Shown here: piece after piece, positions 41,915-52,013 of the stretch
Position numbering within the stretch: position 1 is the first letter of the stretch
Layout: the number at the start of each line of letters is the position of its first letter
Program-made: the position numbers and the translations under genes
Source: Chloroflexota bacterium
GTDB lineage: Bacteria; Chloroflexota; Limnocylindria; P2-11E
DNA length: 64,000 nt
Assembly (NCBI GenBank): GCA_005889405.1
Contig: VBFY01000058.1
Coordinates: 1-64,000, forward strand
Reading direction: 5' to 3'
Notes under the pieces: model-generated
Database searches by the model: none
Told to the model about the DNA's origin: nothing
What the model saw: only the letters and a program-made list of their open reading frames with translations

Positions 41915-43104
41915 TGGCCACGGCCGCGAACATCGTCGTCACCCCGGTCGAGACGCCTCCGCCCGCGGCGCCGCCCGCTCCGACCGCCCCCGGGCTCGTC
42001 GACGGCCGCGTCGCCGAGGAGCGCGTGTCGGTCGCCTCGCAGTGGCAGCTCATGTGGTGGCGGTTCCGGAAGCATCGCCTCGCGATGGTGAGCGCCGGTA
42101 TCGTCGCGCTCTTCTACCTCGGGGTGATCTTCGCCGACTTCCTGGCGTACGCCGATCCGTACGCCTCCGAGGGGCAGCGCACCCTCCTTCCGCCCCAGGC
42201 CATCCACCTCTTTGACGACGGGCGCTTCGCGCCGTTCGTCTACGGCATCAAAGGCGAGCGGGATCTCACGACGTTCAAGCGCGTATACGTCGAGGACACG
42301 AGCCGGAAGCTGTACGTCCGTCCTTTCGCGACGGGGTTCGACTACAAGCTGCTCGGGTTCATCCCCACGAACATGCATCTCATCGGGCTCGACGGCGCGC
42401 CGACCGAGACGAACCTCTTCCTTCTCGGCGGTGACCTGCAGGGCCGCGATCTGTGGTCGCGCCTCATGTACTCGACGCAGACCTCGCTCACCATCGGCCT
42501 GGTGGGCGTCACGCTGAGTCTGCTGTTCGGCGTCGTGCTCGGCGGCATCGCGGGCTACTACGGCGGCTTCGCCGACACCGTGATCCAGCGGCTCATCGAG
42601 GTCCTGTTCTCCATCCCATCCATCCCGCTGTGGATGGGCCTCGCCGCCGCGATGCCGAGGGACTGGGGCATCGTGCAGGTCTACTTCGCGATCACCGTCA
42701 TCATCTCGCTCATCGGCTGGACGACGCTCGCGCGGGTCGTGCGCGGGCGTTTCCTGTCGCTCCGCGATGAGGACTTCGTCAAGGCCGCCGAGCTCGCGGG
42801 CGCGGGCCCGTGGCGGATCATCTTCGTGCATCTGGCGCCGCTCTTCCTCAGTCACATCATCGCCGCGACGACGCTCGCCCTGCCCGCGATGATCATCAGT
42901 GAGACCGCGCTCAGCTTCCTGGGGCTGGGCCTGCGTCCACCGGCCATGAGCTGGGGGGTGCTGCTCCAGCAGGCGCAGAACGTCCAGACCGTCGCGCTTT
43001 CACCTTGGCTGATGATCCCGGCGATCCCGGTGACGATCGTGATCCTCGCGTTCAACTTCCTGGGGGACGGCCTCCGCGACGCCGCGGACCCATATGGTGT
43101 GTAG
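41914..43104 (+). CDS. Opp/Dpp-family ABC transporter permease (OppC-like)
   Basis: A 396-residue permease. After an N-terminal cytoplasmic tail the OppC_N helix appears (WWRFRKHRLAMVSAGIVAL), then a long periplasmic insert (residues about 70-165), and the core with GRDLWSRLMYSTQTSLTIG, the EAA loop KAAELAGAGPWRIIFVHLAP and the C-terminal FLGDGLRDAADP. It couples by TGATG overlap to the upstream permease. The large insert is longer than usual for OppC but occurs in some Chloroflexota and Thermotogae members. Confidence 0.9.
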   Translation: MATAANIVVTPVETPPPAAPPAPTAPGLVDGRVAEERVSVASQWQLMWWRFRKHRLAMVSAGIVALFYLGVIFADFLAYADPYASEGQRTLLPPQAIHLFDDGRFAPFVYGIKGERDLTTFKRVYVEDTSRKLYVRPFATGFDYKLLGFIPTNMHLIGLDGAPTETNLFLLGGDLQGRDLWSRLMYSTQTSLTIGLVGVTLSLLFGVVLGGIAGYYGGFADTVIQRLIEVLFSIPSIPLWMGLAAAMPRDWGIVQVYFAITVIISLIGWTTLARVVRGRFLSLRDEDFVKAAELAGAGPWRIIFVHLAPLFLSHIIAATTLALPAMIISETALSFLGLGLRPPAMSWGVLLQQAQNVQTVALSPWLMIPAIPVTIVILAFNFLGDGLRDAADPYGV

Positions 43105-44159
43105 ATGAGCGCGAACATGGCGCTCCTCTCCGTGCGCGACCTGAGGACGTACTTCGTCGCCGACGAGGGGACGACGCGTGCCGTGGATGGCGCGACGTTC
43201 GACCTGTACGCCGGCAAGACGCTGGGCATCGTCGGCGAGACCGGCTGCGGGAAGAGCGTGACCGCTCGCTCGATCCTGCGGATCGTCGAGCGGCCGGGCC
43301 GGATCGTCAGCGGCGAGATCCTTCTGCAGCGCGACGGCGGCTACATCGATCTCGCGAAGCTCGATCCCGACGGCCGCGAGATCCGGCGGGTGCGGGGTGG
43401 GGAGATCGGGCTGGTCTTCCAGGAGCCGATGACCTCCTTCAGCCCGGTGCACACCGTGGGCGACCAGGTCATCGAGGCCATCCAGCTGCACCGGCGTCTC
43501 GACAAAGCGCGCGCGCGCGCGCGCGCGATCGAGCTGTTCCGGATGGTCGGCATCTCGCGGCCCGAGGGCCGGCTCGACGAGTACTCGTGGCAGCTCTCCG
43601 GCGGTCTGCGCCAGCGCGCGATGATCGCGATGGCCCTCGCTGCCGAGCCGCGCCTGCTCATCGCCGACGAGCCCACGACGGCGCTCGATGTGACGACCCA
43701 GGCGCAGATCCTCGAGCTCCTACGGGACCTGCAGCGCAAGACCCACATGGCGATCATGCTGATCACGCACGACCTCGGCGTCATCGCCGAAATGGCCGAC
43801 GATGTGGTGGTGATGTACCTCGGCCGCGTCGTCGAGCACGGTCCGGTCGACCAGATCTTCCATGCGCCGAAACATCCGTACACCCAGGCCTTGCTCCGCT
43901 CCATCCCGGGGATCCAGCACGAGGCGCGCGTGAAGCTGCCGACCATCAGCGGATCGATCCCGCATCCGTTCGCGCGGCCGGCCGGGTGTCCGTTCCACCC
44001 GCGGTGTGCGTTGGTCATGGCCTGCGCCGCCGCCCCGGACGGCGTCTGCTGCGATCATCACGAGCCCGAGCTCATCACCGTCGAGGAAGGGCACAGCGTG
44101 AGCTGCCATCTCTACCGGAAGAAGGGCGCCGCCGTGCCTCTCGCCCTGGAGTCCGCACG

Positions 44160-44163
<4 letters not shown>
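43105..44163 (+). CDS. Opp/Dpp-family ABC ATPase (OppD-like)
   Basis: A 352-residue ATP-binding subunit: Walker A GETGCGKS (residues 44-51), Q-loop VFQEPMTSFSPV, signature LSGGLRQRAMIAMA, Walker B LLIADEPTTALD, and switch His in LITHDLGVI. The C-terminal oligopeptide-transporter domain has the Cys-rich segment GCPFHPRCALVMACAA. It begins right at the OppC stop. A 21-base alternating GC run (43507-43527) encodes an Ala-Arg repeat and could be slippage-prone. Confidence 0.93.
43507..43527. repeat. alternating (GC) tract of 21 bases inside oppD
   Basis: The run codes for Ala-Arg repeats between the Q-loop and the signature motif. Replication slippage by one repeat unit (2 bases) would shift the frame, and such tracts can adopt Z-DNA. 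The frame is intact here. Confidence 0.6.
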
Positions 44164-45272
<1,109 letters not shown>

Positions 45273-45293
45273 GTCCCCGCGAGTCCAGCGCCC

Positions 45294-46223
45294 TCATCGG
45301 CCCGCGAGCCGCGCGATCACCCGTGCCATCGGCTTCCCGTTCGCGTGGTTCGTCGTGACGTACGAAAGGCCGTAGCGCTCGCGTCGCGCGAGCAGCTGCT
45401 CAACGATGCCGTCGGTCGAGCCCGCGAGGACGTGCGGCGAGTCGAAGACCTCGGCCGCCGGGATCCCGAGGCGCACCTCGGCCTCTTGGACGACCTCGTC
45501 CCGCGGGCGGTCGATCGCGACGATGAACACCTGCACCTGCAGCTCGAGCTGGGCGAAGCGGTCCGGCGCGGCCGATCGGATCCATTCGATGCGCTGCGCG
45601 GTCGCGGACCCGGTCATGCTCGCCCCGTCCTGAACGCGTCCGCCGCCGCCGTTCAGGATCACGTGGACGCCCACAATGTCGGCGACGCGGGCCGCGACCG
45701 CGAGCATCCGCGGGCGGCCCCCGCCGACGAGGATCGGCGGGCCGGGCCGCTGGATCGGCTTCGGACGACCGTCGAGGTCGTGGATCTGGAAGTGGCGGCC
45801 TGTGAACGAGAAGGGCCCCTCGCCGAAGAGGCCGCGCATGATGAGCGCACCCTCCTCGAGGCGGCCGACACGAATTGCGGGCGGATCGAACGGGATCCCC
45901 GAGCGGTCGTAGTCGGCGACGTCCCATCCCGCCCCCAGACCGACCTCCGCACGTCCGTCGGACAGCACGTCGAGCGTCGCGACCTCCTTCGCGGTGATCG
46001 CCGGATGCCGGAAGTCGTTGTCGAGCACCAGCGTGCCAAGCCGCAGCCGGGTCGTCGCGGCGGCCGCGCAGGCGAGCGCGCTGAACGGGGCGAGCTGGTC
46101 GCGGAAATGGTCCGAGATGAGCAGGACGTCGAAGCCCATCGACTCGACGGACTGCGCCCGCTCGGTCCACTCGCGGCGGGAAGCTGCCGAATGCATGGCA
46201 AGGCCGAAACGGAAGGGCCTCAT
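45294..46223 (-). CDS. LLM-class F420-dependent oxidoreductase (TIGR03621-like)
   Basis: A 309-residue luciferase-like protein, paralogous to the one at 16841 (shared RPFRF N-terminus, ISDHFRDQLAPF, LGTLVLDNDFRHPAITAKE, LGAGWDVADYDRSG). ATG 46223 has a clean GGAGG site; the upstream frame extension would cover the palindrome. It is divergent from a CCG protein gene across the operator at 46262-46280 and convergent with oppF. Substrate unknown. Confidence 0.87.
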   Translation of the reverse strand: MRPFRFGLAMHSAASRREWTERAQSVESMGFDVLLISDHFRDQLAPFSALACAAAATTRLRLGTLVLDNDFRHPAITAKEVATLDVLSDGRAEVGLGAGWDVADYDRSGIPFDPPAIRVGRLEEGALIMRGLFGEGPFSFTGRHFQIHDLDGRPKPIQRPGPPILVGGGRPRMLAVAARVADIVGVHVILNGGGGRVQDGASMTGSATAQRIEWIRSAAPDRFAQLELQVQVFIVAIDRPRDEVVQEAEVRLGIPAAEVFDSPHVLAGSTDGIVEQLLARRERYGLSYVTTNHANGKPMARVIARLAGR

Positions 46224-46261
46224 CGTGCGACCTCCGGGCGGGCGACCAGGCAGTACCCAAT

Positions 46262-46280
46262 GGTATCGGCTTTCGATATC
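46262..46280. promoter_or_regulatory. 19-bp GATATC palindrome
   Basis: GGTATCG-GCTTT-CGATATC between two divergent genes. TATCAT (46277-46282) begins in the right arm and ends eight bases before ATG 46291, so the CCG gene may be leaderless with its -10 overlapping the operator. Confidence 0.7.
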
Positions 46281-46290
46281 ATGAACCGCC

Positions 46291-47460
46291 ATGACGACGG
46301 AATCTTCCGCGACCCCTGAAGCCGTCCCTCCGACGGCGCCGACCATCGGCGACTACTCGTATCCCGACTTCTACCGCGCGATGCTCGAGCGCGAGCGGAT
46401 GCAGGTCGCGAAGGACGAGGTCCGCTGGACGGAGAAGCACCGCGAGCCCGAGCGTGCGGTCGACGTCCTCCTGAACTTCGGGTGCAACGTGCGCCAGACC
46501 CCGCACCTGATGCGGGACGCGGTCGCCATCCTGGAGACGCTCAAGGTCGACTTCGCGGCGGTCGCCGGCCAGCAGTTCTGCTGCGGCAAGCCGTACAGCA
46601 ACGCGAAGTTTTCCGACGCGGCGCGGAGCGTCGTGGAGGCGTCGGTGAAGCGGATGGCCTCGTACCGTCCGACGCGGGCGATCCAGTGGTGCTCCGCCTG
46701 CGAGATGCAGTTCCACGACATCGTCATTCCGGAGGTCGGGATCGAGTTCCAGAGCGACGGCTTCGCCGCCTACCTGGTCGAACGGCTCGACGAGATGGGA
46801 TCCGACGTGCCGTGGAAGCGCGATGTGCGGATCAAGGCGGTCGTGCACGGGCACCTCGGTGAGCACGTCGTGCGCGACGCGCACCCGCCGATCGTCATGG
46901 AGCTGCTGCGGCGGATCCCCGGCGTCGAGGTCGTGCGCTATGCCGACACGCCCGCGCTCCAGATCTGCGACAACGCCGGGATCAAGATCCGCAACATCGG
47001 GTCGTCGGAATACCGTGCCGTGCAGGGCGACCTCGAGTCCTACCTCTCCGAGCACGGCGCCGACACGCTCGTCACGATGTACCACAGCTGCACGCGCGAG
47101 CTGAGCAAGTTCGCCAGCGACAGCCTGCGCATCAACCACTACGTCGCCGTGCTCGCGCGCGCCCTCGGCGTGGAGCAGCCAGACCGGTTCTCCGAGTACT
47201 GGCGCCTCGGCGACCCCGCGAAGGTCGTGGCCGCGTCTCGCCGCAACTGGGAATCGTGGGGCTGGACCGAGCCTGAGGCCTACGCGCTCGCGCACAAGTA
47301 CTTCGTGCCCAGCTACGTCGAGGCACCCGAGTGCCCCTGCAACGGGGCGTGCTCGCGGACGGGGGCCGCGTGGCTCAGCGCGAACAAGATCGAGCGTGGG
47401 ACCGCGCTGCCGGTGATCGACCCATTCACCCAGAAGGTCGCGCAGCGCGACCTCGTGTGA
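46291..47460 (+). CDS. HdrB-type CCG-domain iron-sulfur protein without HTH
   Basis: A 389-residue protein with one CCG module of the same spacing as its two paralogues: C65, CC at 97-98 and CSAC at 134-137 (C-x31-CC-x35-C-x2-C). The C-terminal region has YRAVQGDLESYLSEHGADT, the MYHSCTRELSKFASD block and a Cys-rich tail (ECPCNGACS). Unlike the copies at 19374 and 61744 it has no helix-turn-helix; its first 45 residues are a Pro-rich tail and a helix. It likely binds a 4Fe-4S cluster and could be a redox subunit. It is followed 20 bases later by the second Lrp/AsnC gene. Confidence 0.8.
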   Translation: MTTESSATPEAVPPTAPTIGDYSYPDFYRAMLERERMQVAKDEVRWTEKHREPERAVDVLLNFGCNVRQTPHLMRDAVAILETLKVDFAAVAGQQFCCGKPYSNAKFSDAARSVVEASVKRMASYRPTRAIQWCSACEMQFHDIVIPEVGIEFQSDGFAAYLVERLDEMGSDVPWKRDVRIKAVVHGHLGEHVVRDAHPPIVMELLRRIPGVEVVRYADTPALQICDNAGIKIRNIGSSEYRAVQGDLESYLSEHGADTLVTMYHSCTRELSKFASDSLRINHYVAVLARALGVEQPDRFSEYWRLGDPAKVVAASRRNWESWGWTEPEAYALAHKYFVPSYVEAPECPCNGACSRTGAAWLSANKIERGTALPVIDPFTQKVAQRDLV

Positions 47461-47479
47461 GCGTCGGGAGCGCGCCGCG

Positions 47480-48007
47480 GTGAACCACGTCGTCATGGAC
47501 GGTGTGAACTGGCGGATCCTCGCGCTGTTGCAGGAGAACGCCCGGATCTCCTTCAGCGAGATCGGACGTCAGGTGGGGTTGACGCCCACCGCCGTCGCGG
47601 AGCGCGTGCGGCGGCTCGAAGACGCGCGGATCATCCGCGGTTACCACGTCGACGTTGGTGCCGAGGAGCTCGGCTACGCGATGACCGTGTTCATCCGCGT
47701 GACGGTGCGGCCCGGGTCGTCCTCGCAGCTCGCTCGACTCGCCGCGACACTGCCCGAGGTCCTTGAGTGCCACCGGGTCACCGGCGACGACTCGTATCTC
47801 ATCAAGGCGGTCGCGACGTCGGTGCGTCACCTCGAGCAGCTGCTCCTCAAGATCCGGCTGTTCGGGCAGCCGGCGACCTCGGTCGTCCTGTCGACCGTCG
47901 TGGGGCACCCACTGGTGCGTCCCGCCGCGGCGGGTGAGGGCGGTGAAGAGCCGAGCGGCTCGCCGAAGCCGAGGACGACGCAGGATCTCACGGCGCGTAG
48001 CGCCTAG
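47480..48007 (+). CDS. Lrp/AsnC-family transcriptional regulator (copy 2)
   Basis: A 175-residue paralogue of the regulator at 27087, nearly identical in the DNA-binding domain (ENARISFSEIGRQVGLTPT, AERVRRLEDARIIRGY) and in the ligand domain (YAMTVFIRVTVRPGS, TGDDSYLIKAVATS). It starts with GTG at the matching position. The two proteins probably bind the same or similar DNA and differ in expression. It sits in an operon with the CCG protein downstream of a GATATC palindrome, so it is itself probably part of the regulon. Confidence 0.92.
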   Translation: MNHVVMDGVNWRILALLQENARISFSEIGRQVGLTPTAVAERVRRLEDARIIRGYHVDVGAEELGYAMTVFIRVTVRPGSSSQLARLAATLPEVLECHRVTGDDSYLIKAVATSVRHLEQLLLKIRLFGQPATSVVLSTVVGHPLVRPAAAGEGGEEPSGSPKPRTTQDLTARSA

Positions 48008-48048
48008 CCTCCCATCGCCCGCCGCTACACCTTCTCGTTCACGCTACT

Positions 48049-48765
48049 TCAAGCCGTAACGCGCGTCGGGTCCGGCGCCGTCTGCCCGGTCGCGACGGCG
48101 TCGAGCACGCGAGCGAGCTCCGCGGGACGCGAGAGGAACGGCGAGTGCGAGCTCCGGAGCTCGATCGTCTCCGCGCCCAGCCGTCGCGCGGCGTCGCGCT
48201 GGTACGCGGGGTCGACCGCGCGGTCGTGGGCGCAGACGATGTAGGTCGCCGGCACCGCGGGCCACAGCGCGAGGGGCGACGGCTCGAGCGCGGGCGTGCG
48301 AGCCTGCCGGCGCAGACGCGCGAGCGCGTAGCGGCGCGCCGCGTCGTCGCAGTCGTGGTAATAGCGTCGCACCGCCTCGTCGGGTGGGCGGCTCTGCGTG
48401 CCGTCGCTGTTGTCGATCTTCGAGCCGCGTGCCCGCATCCGTGGATCGGCCGCGGCCTGTTCCGCGAGCGAACGTCCGGGCTCGGGGACGACCGCCGCGA
48501 TGAACACCATGCGTCGCAGGGAGCGGATGGACGCGACGACCGGGACGACGAGACCGCCGAGCGAATGGCCGACGACGAGGGCGTCGTCGCGACCGGCGAG
48601 CGCGTCGACGACGATCCGCGCATATCGTGAAACGCCGGCGGTCACGTCCTCGCACGGGAGATCGACTGCAACGACCTCGTGGCCGCGGCGCTCGAGCGCC
48701 GGGACGAGGTAGCTCCAGGCCCACGCGCCGTGGTGCGCCCCGTGAACGAGCGCGAACGTGCTCAC
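48049..48765 (-). CDS. alpha/beta hydrolase (salicylate-binding-protein-2-like)
   Basis: A 238-residue alpha/beta hydrolase. FALVHGAHHGAWAWSYLVPAL gives the oxyanion region, VVGHSLGGLVVP the nucleophile elbow Ser, ICAHDRAVDP the acid Asp region and SSHSPFLSRPAEL the catalytic His. Esterase or C-C/amide hydrolase activity is possible. It starts with GTG and is divergent from the second FhuF-like gene. Confidence 0.87.
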   Translation of the reverse strand: MSTFALVHGAHHGAWAWSYLVPALERRGHEVVAVDLPCEDVTAGVSRYARIVVDALAGRDDALVVGHSLGGLVVPVVASIRSLRRMVFIAAVVPEPGRSLAEQAAADPRMRARGSKIDNSDGTQSRPPDEAVRRYYHDCDDAARRYALARLRRQARTPALEPSPLALWPAVPATYIVCAHDRAVDPAYQRDAARRLGAETIELRSSHSPFLSRPAELARVLDAVATGQTAPDPTRVTA

Positions 48766-48909
48766 GACCAGCGGCCTCGCACATCCTTGACGCTACGGGA
48801 GCGGCGGGCGTGATTTCGCCTGGCGGTGCCGGGTGCGGACCTGGACATTGCATCCATAGGCGGTCCTTCGCTCGCAGAGTCCGACGCAGACACTGCGATT
48901 CTGTTCTGC

Positions 48910-48928
48910 GATATCGTGTGCCGCTATA
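48910..48928. promoter_or_regulatory. 19-bp GATATC palindrome
   Basis: GATATCG-TGTGC-CGCTATA, ending three bases before the annotated ATG 48932 of the FhuF-like gene. There is no room for a ribosome site, so the mRNA is leaderless or starts translation downstream (GTG 48947). Confidence 0.55.
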
Positions 48929-48931
48929 GCC

Positions 48932-49855
48932 ATGCGCACACGATTGGTGAACCACGGAGCGGACCCCGTCGCGACGGCGTCGAGCGATCTGGCCAGGGCG
49001 CTGCTCGAGGCCGTCGAGTCCGTGGGGCCGTACCAGCGCGCTTACCCGTTATTGCTGGAGACGCCGCCCGACATGGAGACGGTGCGCATCGAGGATCTCG
49101 TTCGGTCCGATGCGCTTCGCGCCTACGCCGTGCGGGCGGTCGCCGAGTGGTCGCATCATCCGATGGACGAGGATCCGCGCGCCGCGGTGTCGCGTCTCGC
49201 GCGCCGCTACCTCGGATCGGTCGTCACCGCGGTGCTCGCGCCGCTCGCCCACGGCGTCGGCATCGTTATCGACACCGGCCGCGTCCGCGCGATCGTGCAA
49301 CACGACCTGCCGCAGGGGATCGTGCTCGGTACGCATGAGGCGCTCCTGTGCCGCGAGCGTCCGGCGTCGTGGCCGATCGCGGGCATCGAGGTCGCCACGC
49401 TCGACGAGCTGCGCGACCGTGTCTTCGGCGCGCTCCTCGCGCACTGCGCGTGGGTCTTCGATCGCATCGTCGCCGCGATCAAGGTCTCGCCGCAGCTCCT
49501 GTGGAGCACCGCCGCCGAACAGGTCGACGTTCTCTACGACAACGCCGCCGACGGGCCGGCCGCGGCCGTGTTCGCGCGCGCCACGGCGGATCGGGATCGG
49601 CTGCTCCTCGCCGAGACGGTCCCCGGCGTCGCCGGTCCCAATCCGCTGCGCGACCTCCTCTACTGGGAGGCCGCGGCCGAGGGACCCGAGGCTGGCCACG
49701 TGTACCACGTGCGGCGCGTGTGCTGCGCGAACTTCGTGGTCCCCGGCCGGACGCAGGGCTACTGCCGCAACTGCGACCTCATCACGCCGGCGCAGCGCCT
49801 GGAGATGTGGAACGAGTGGCGTGAGTCGGTCCGCGTCCGGGGCAGGGTGAATTGA
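48932..49855 (+). CDS. FhuF-like ferric-siderophore reductase family protein (copy 2)
   Basis: A 307-residue protein with the FhuF C-terminal cluster motif: cysteines 264, 265, 278 and 281 (RRVCCANFVV, then GYCRNCDLI), CC-x12-C-x2-C. It shares with copy 1 the segment VPGVAGPNPLRDLLYW and the pattern of a Trp/Asn-Ala-Ala block (KVSPQLLWSTAAEQ against KVSPRLMWTNAAEW). It probably reduces a bound ferric chelate. Start ATG 48932 follows the annotated frame; GTG 48947 is possible. It is operonic with dapB (2-base gap). Confidence 0.75.
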   Translation: MRTRLVNHGADPVATASSDLARALLEAVESVGPYQRAYPLLLETPPDMETVRIEDLVRSDALRAYAVRAVAEWSHHPMDEDPRAAVSRLARRYLGSVVTAVLAPLAHGVGIVIDTGRVRAIVQHDLPQGIVLGTHEALLCRERPASWPIAGIEVATLDELRDRVFGALLAHCAWVFDRIVAAIKVSPQLLWSTAAEQVDVLYDNAADGPAAAVFARATADRDRLLLAETVPGVAGPNPLRDLLYWEAAAEGPEAGHVYHVRRVCCANFVVPGRTQGYCRNCDLITPAQRLEMWNEWRESVRVRGRVN

Positions 49856-49857
49856 CG

Positions 49858-50658
49858 ATGTCGCTCCGCGTCGGCGTCGTCGGGGCCACGGGGAAGATGG
49901 GGCGCGTCGTCTGTGCGCAGGTCCTCGAGGATCCCGCGCTCGAGCTCGTCGCGGCGGTCGCGCGGTCGAATGCCGGTGCGCCATTCGATACCTACGTCGG
50001 CCGCAGCACCGGCCTCCCGGTGTCCGACCGCCGCGAGGCGCTGCTCGAGGCGCGTGCGCAGGTCGCCGTCGATTTCACGCATCCCGATGCCGTGCTCGCG
50101 AACGCGCGCTGGTACCTCGAGCACGGGCTTCACGCCGTCGTCGGCACCACCGGACTCGGGCCGGACGACGTCGAAGCGCTGCGCGCGCTCGCCGAGAAGA
50201 ACGGGACGAACGCGGTGGTGGCGCCGGACTTCTCGTTCGGCGGCGCGGTGCTGCTGCACATCGCGCGCATCGCCGCGCGGCACTTCCCGTACGTCGAGCT
50301 CCTCGAGACGCACCTGCCGTCGAAGGCCGAAGCGCCCAGCGGCACGACGATGAACACCGCACGCGAGCTCGCGAAGGTGCGGCCATCACCCTCGCCCGTC
50401 GTGACTTCCCGCGAGCTCGCACCCGGCGTGCGAGGCGGCGAGGTCGCGGGCATCCGCGTGCATTCGCTCCGCCTCCCTGGTCCGCCGGGCATCGAGGAGA
50501 TTCGTCTCGCGCGCGCCGGCGAGCTCCTCACGATCAGCCTCGCCGCGTACGACCGTGCCCCCTTCGCGAATGGCGCGGTCCTGGCGATCAAGGCGGTCGC
50601 GTCGCGGCCCGGTCTCACGTACGGTCTCGGGCCGCTCCTCGATCTCGATGGTGACTGA
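49858..50658 (+). CDS. dapB: 4-hydroxy-tetrahydrodipicolinate reductase
   Basis: A 266-residue DapB that reduces HTPA to tetrahydrodipicolinate in diaminopimelate synthesis. The Rossmann motif VGATGKMGR, VDFTHPDAV, GTTGLGPDDVEAL and the substrate motif KAEAPSGTT are present, with the catalytic His retained (ETHLPSK), though the usual second His of HHxxK is Leu. VVAPDFSFGG replaces the usual APNFS, a small departure. ATG 49858 has AGGGTGA upstream; TTG 49852 is an alternative. It lies between a FhuF-like gene and a MmgE/PrpD gene rather than beside dapA, which is unusual. Confidence 0.88.
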   Translation: MSLRVGVVGATGKMGRVVCAQVLEDPALELVAAVARSNAGAPFDTYVGRSTGLPVSDRREALLEARAQVAVDFTHPDAVLANARWYLEHGLHAVVGTTGLGPDDVEALRALAEKNGTNAVVAPDFSFGGAVLLHIARIAARHFPYVELLETHLPSKAEAPSGTTMNTARELAKVRPSPSPVVTSRELAPGVRGGEVAGIRVHSLRLPGPPGIEEIRLARAGELLTISLAAYDRAPFANGAVLAIKAVASRPGLTYGLGPLLDLDGD

Positions 50659-51994
50659 GGCGATCGCGACCGCGACGGCGAGCGAGCGCCTCGCGCGCTC
50701 TGTGGCCGACCTCCGCCTCGAGGACCTGCCGCGCGAAGTGCTCACGAAGGCCAAGGAGCAGGTCGCGTATCACGTGGCGCACGCGCTGCGGGGACATCGT
50801 CATGAGGATGGGCGGCGCGCTCTGGCCATCGCGGCATCGCTGAGCGAAGGCGCGGGCGCGGGAACGATCATCGGCTCCGCGTCGCGCGCGCTCCCGATGG
50901 ATGCGGCGTTCGCGAACAGCACGCTCATGCGCGCGACGGGGATGGACGACGTCATCTTCCCGGCGGGCGTGCACGCGGCGCTCGTGACTCTGCCGCCCGC
51001 GCTCGCCCTCGCGGAGCGGCACCACCGGTCGGGTGCGGAGCTGCTGGTCGCGCTCGTCGCAGGCTACGACGCGATCGCGGCGGTCGCGATGGACATTGAG
51101 GCCTGGGGCGCTCGGGAACCACGGCGGCCGACGATCCCGTTCGGCCCGTTCGGCGGCGCGGCGGCGGCCTGCCGCATCCTTGATCTCGACGCCACGCGGA
51201 TCGCATCCGCGTTCGGCTATGCGGCGCACTCCGCGATGGGGCTGGCCGAGCAGGGCGGCGACTGGCCCCACTACTACGCGCTCGTGGCGCGAAACGGGAT
51301 GATGGCCGCGCTCCTCGCGCAGGCCGGCGCGACGACGAGCCGGACGATCCTCGAGGGCCGTTATGGCTTCTACGAGACGTTCTTCGGCTCGGTGCCCGCG
51401 GGGCTCGACGAGTCGTTCGCGCGGATCGGCGAGCCTCACGCGATCCTCGAGGCGACGACGAAGCGCTACCCGGGTACCGGAGCGAACATCGTCGCGGTCG
51501 AGCTGGTGCGTGAGATGCTGCGCGCCCACGGCCTGGCGCCGCGGCGCATCGCTCGCATCGATCTCACCCTGCCGTCAGAGCGGGAGAACTTCACCGCCGG
51601 GCACCATCGGGCGCCGTTCCGGCCCTGGTGGGCGGCTTCGTCGGTGCTGTTCCAGGTCGCGATCGTGATCCTCGACGGCGGTCGCACGGACTTCGCGCGC
51701 TACGAGCGGCCCAACGCGCCGGAGATCGACGCGCTCATCGATCGCATGCACGTCTCCTTCGAACCCGACCACGGCTTCCAATTCGCGCGGGTGCGTGTCG
51801 CGACCACCGACGGCGCGGTCCACGAGGGTGAGGCCGAGCGCTACCGCTTCCCGCCGATCGACGCGGCGCGGGAGATCGCCGACGCCGGCCGCGAACTGGT
51901 CCCCGCACCACAGCTCGCGCGCGCGGCCGAGCTCATCGCGGGTCTCGAGTCGGTCGACGACGTCGCGACGCTGATGGAGGCCCTGCGGCCCTGA
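50648..51994 (+). CDS. MmgE/PrpD family protein
   Basis: A 448-residue all-helical MmgE/PrpD fold protein. Typical segments are TKAKEQVAYHVAHALRG, AFANSTLMRATGMDDV, GAELLVALVAGYDAIAAVAMD, and AFGYAAHSAMGLAEQGGDW. The family includes 2-methylcitrate dehydratase, cis-aconitate decarboxylase and iminodisuccinate epimerase, an aminopolycarboxylate-degrading enzyme. The last is of interest because of the racemase, LDH2 and FhuF-like genes nearby, but sequence does not decide. ATG 50648 overlaps dapB by 11 bases; GTG 50651 is an alternative. Confidence 0.85.
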   Translation: MVTEAIATATASERLARSVADLRLEDLPREVLTKAKEQVAYHVAHALRGHRHEDGRRALAIAASLSEGAGAGTIIGSASRALPMDAAFANSTLMRATGMDDVIFPAGVHAALVTLPPALALAERHHRSGAELLVALVAGYDAIAAVAMDIEAWGAREPRRPTIPFGPFGGAAAACRILDLDATRIASAFGYAAHSAMGLAEQGGDWPHYYALVARNGMMAALLAQAGATTSRTILEGRYGFYETFFGSVPAGLDESFARIGEPHAILEATTKRYPGTGANIVAVELVREMLRAHGLAPRRIARIDLTLPSERENFTAGHHRAPFRPWWAASSVLFQVAIVILDGGRTDFARYERPNAPEIDALIDRMHVSFEPDHGFQFARVRVATTDGAVHEGEAERYRFPPIDAAREIADAGRELVPAPQLARAAELIAGLESVDDVATLMEALRP

Positions 51995-52013
51995 CCCTTC
52001 GGACCCGCGAGTC

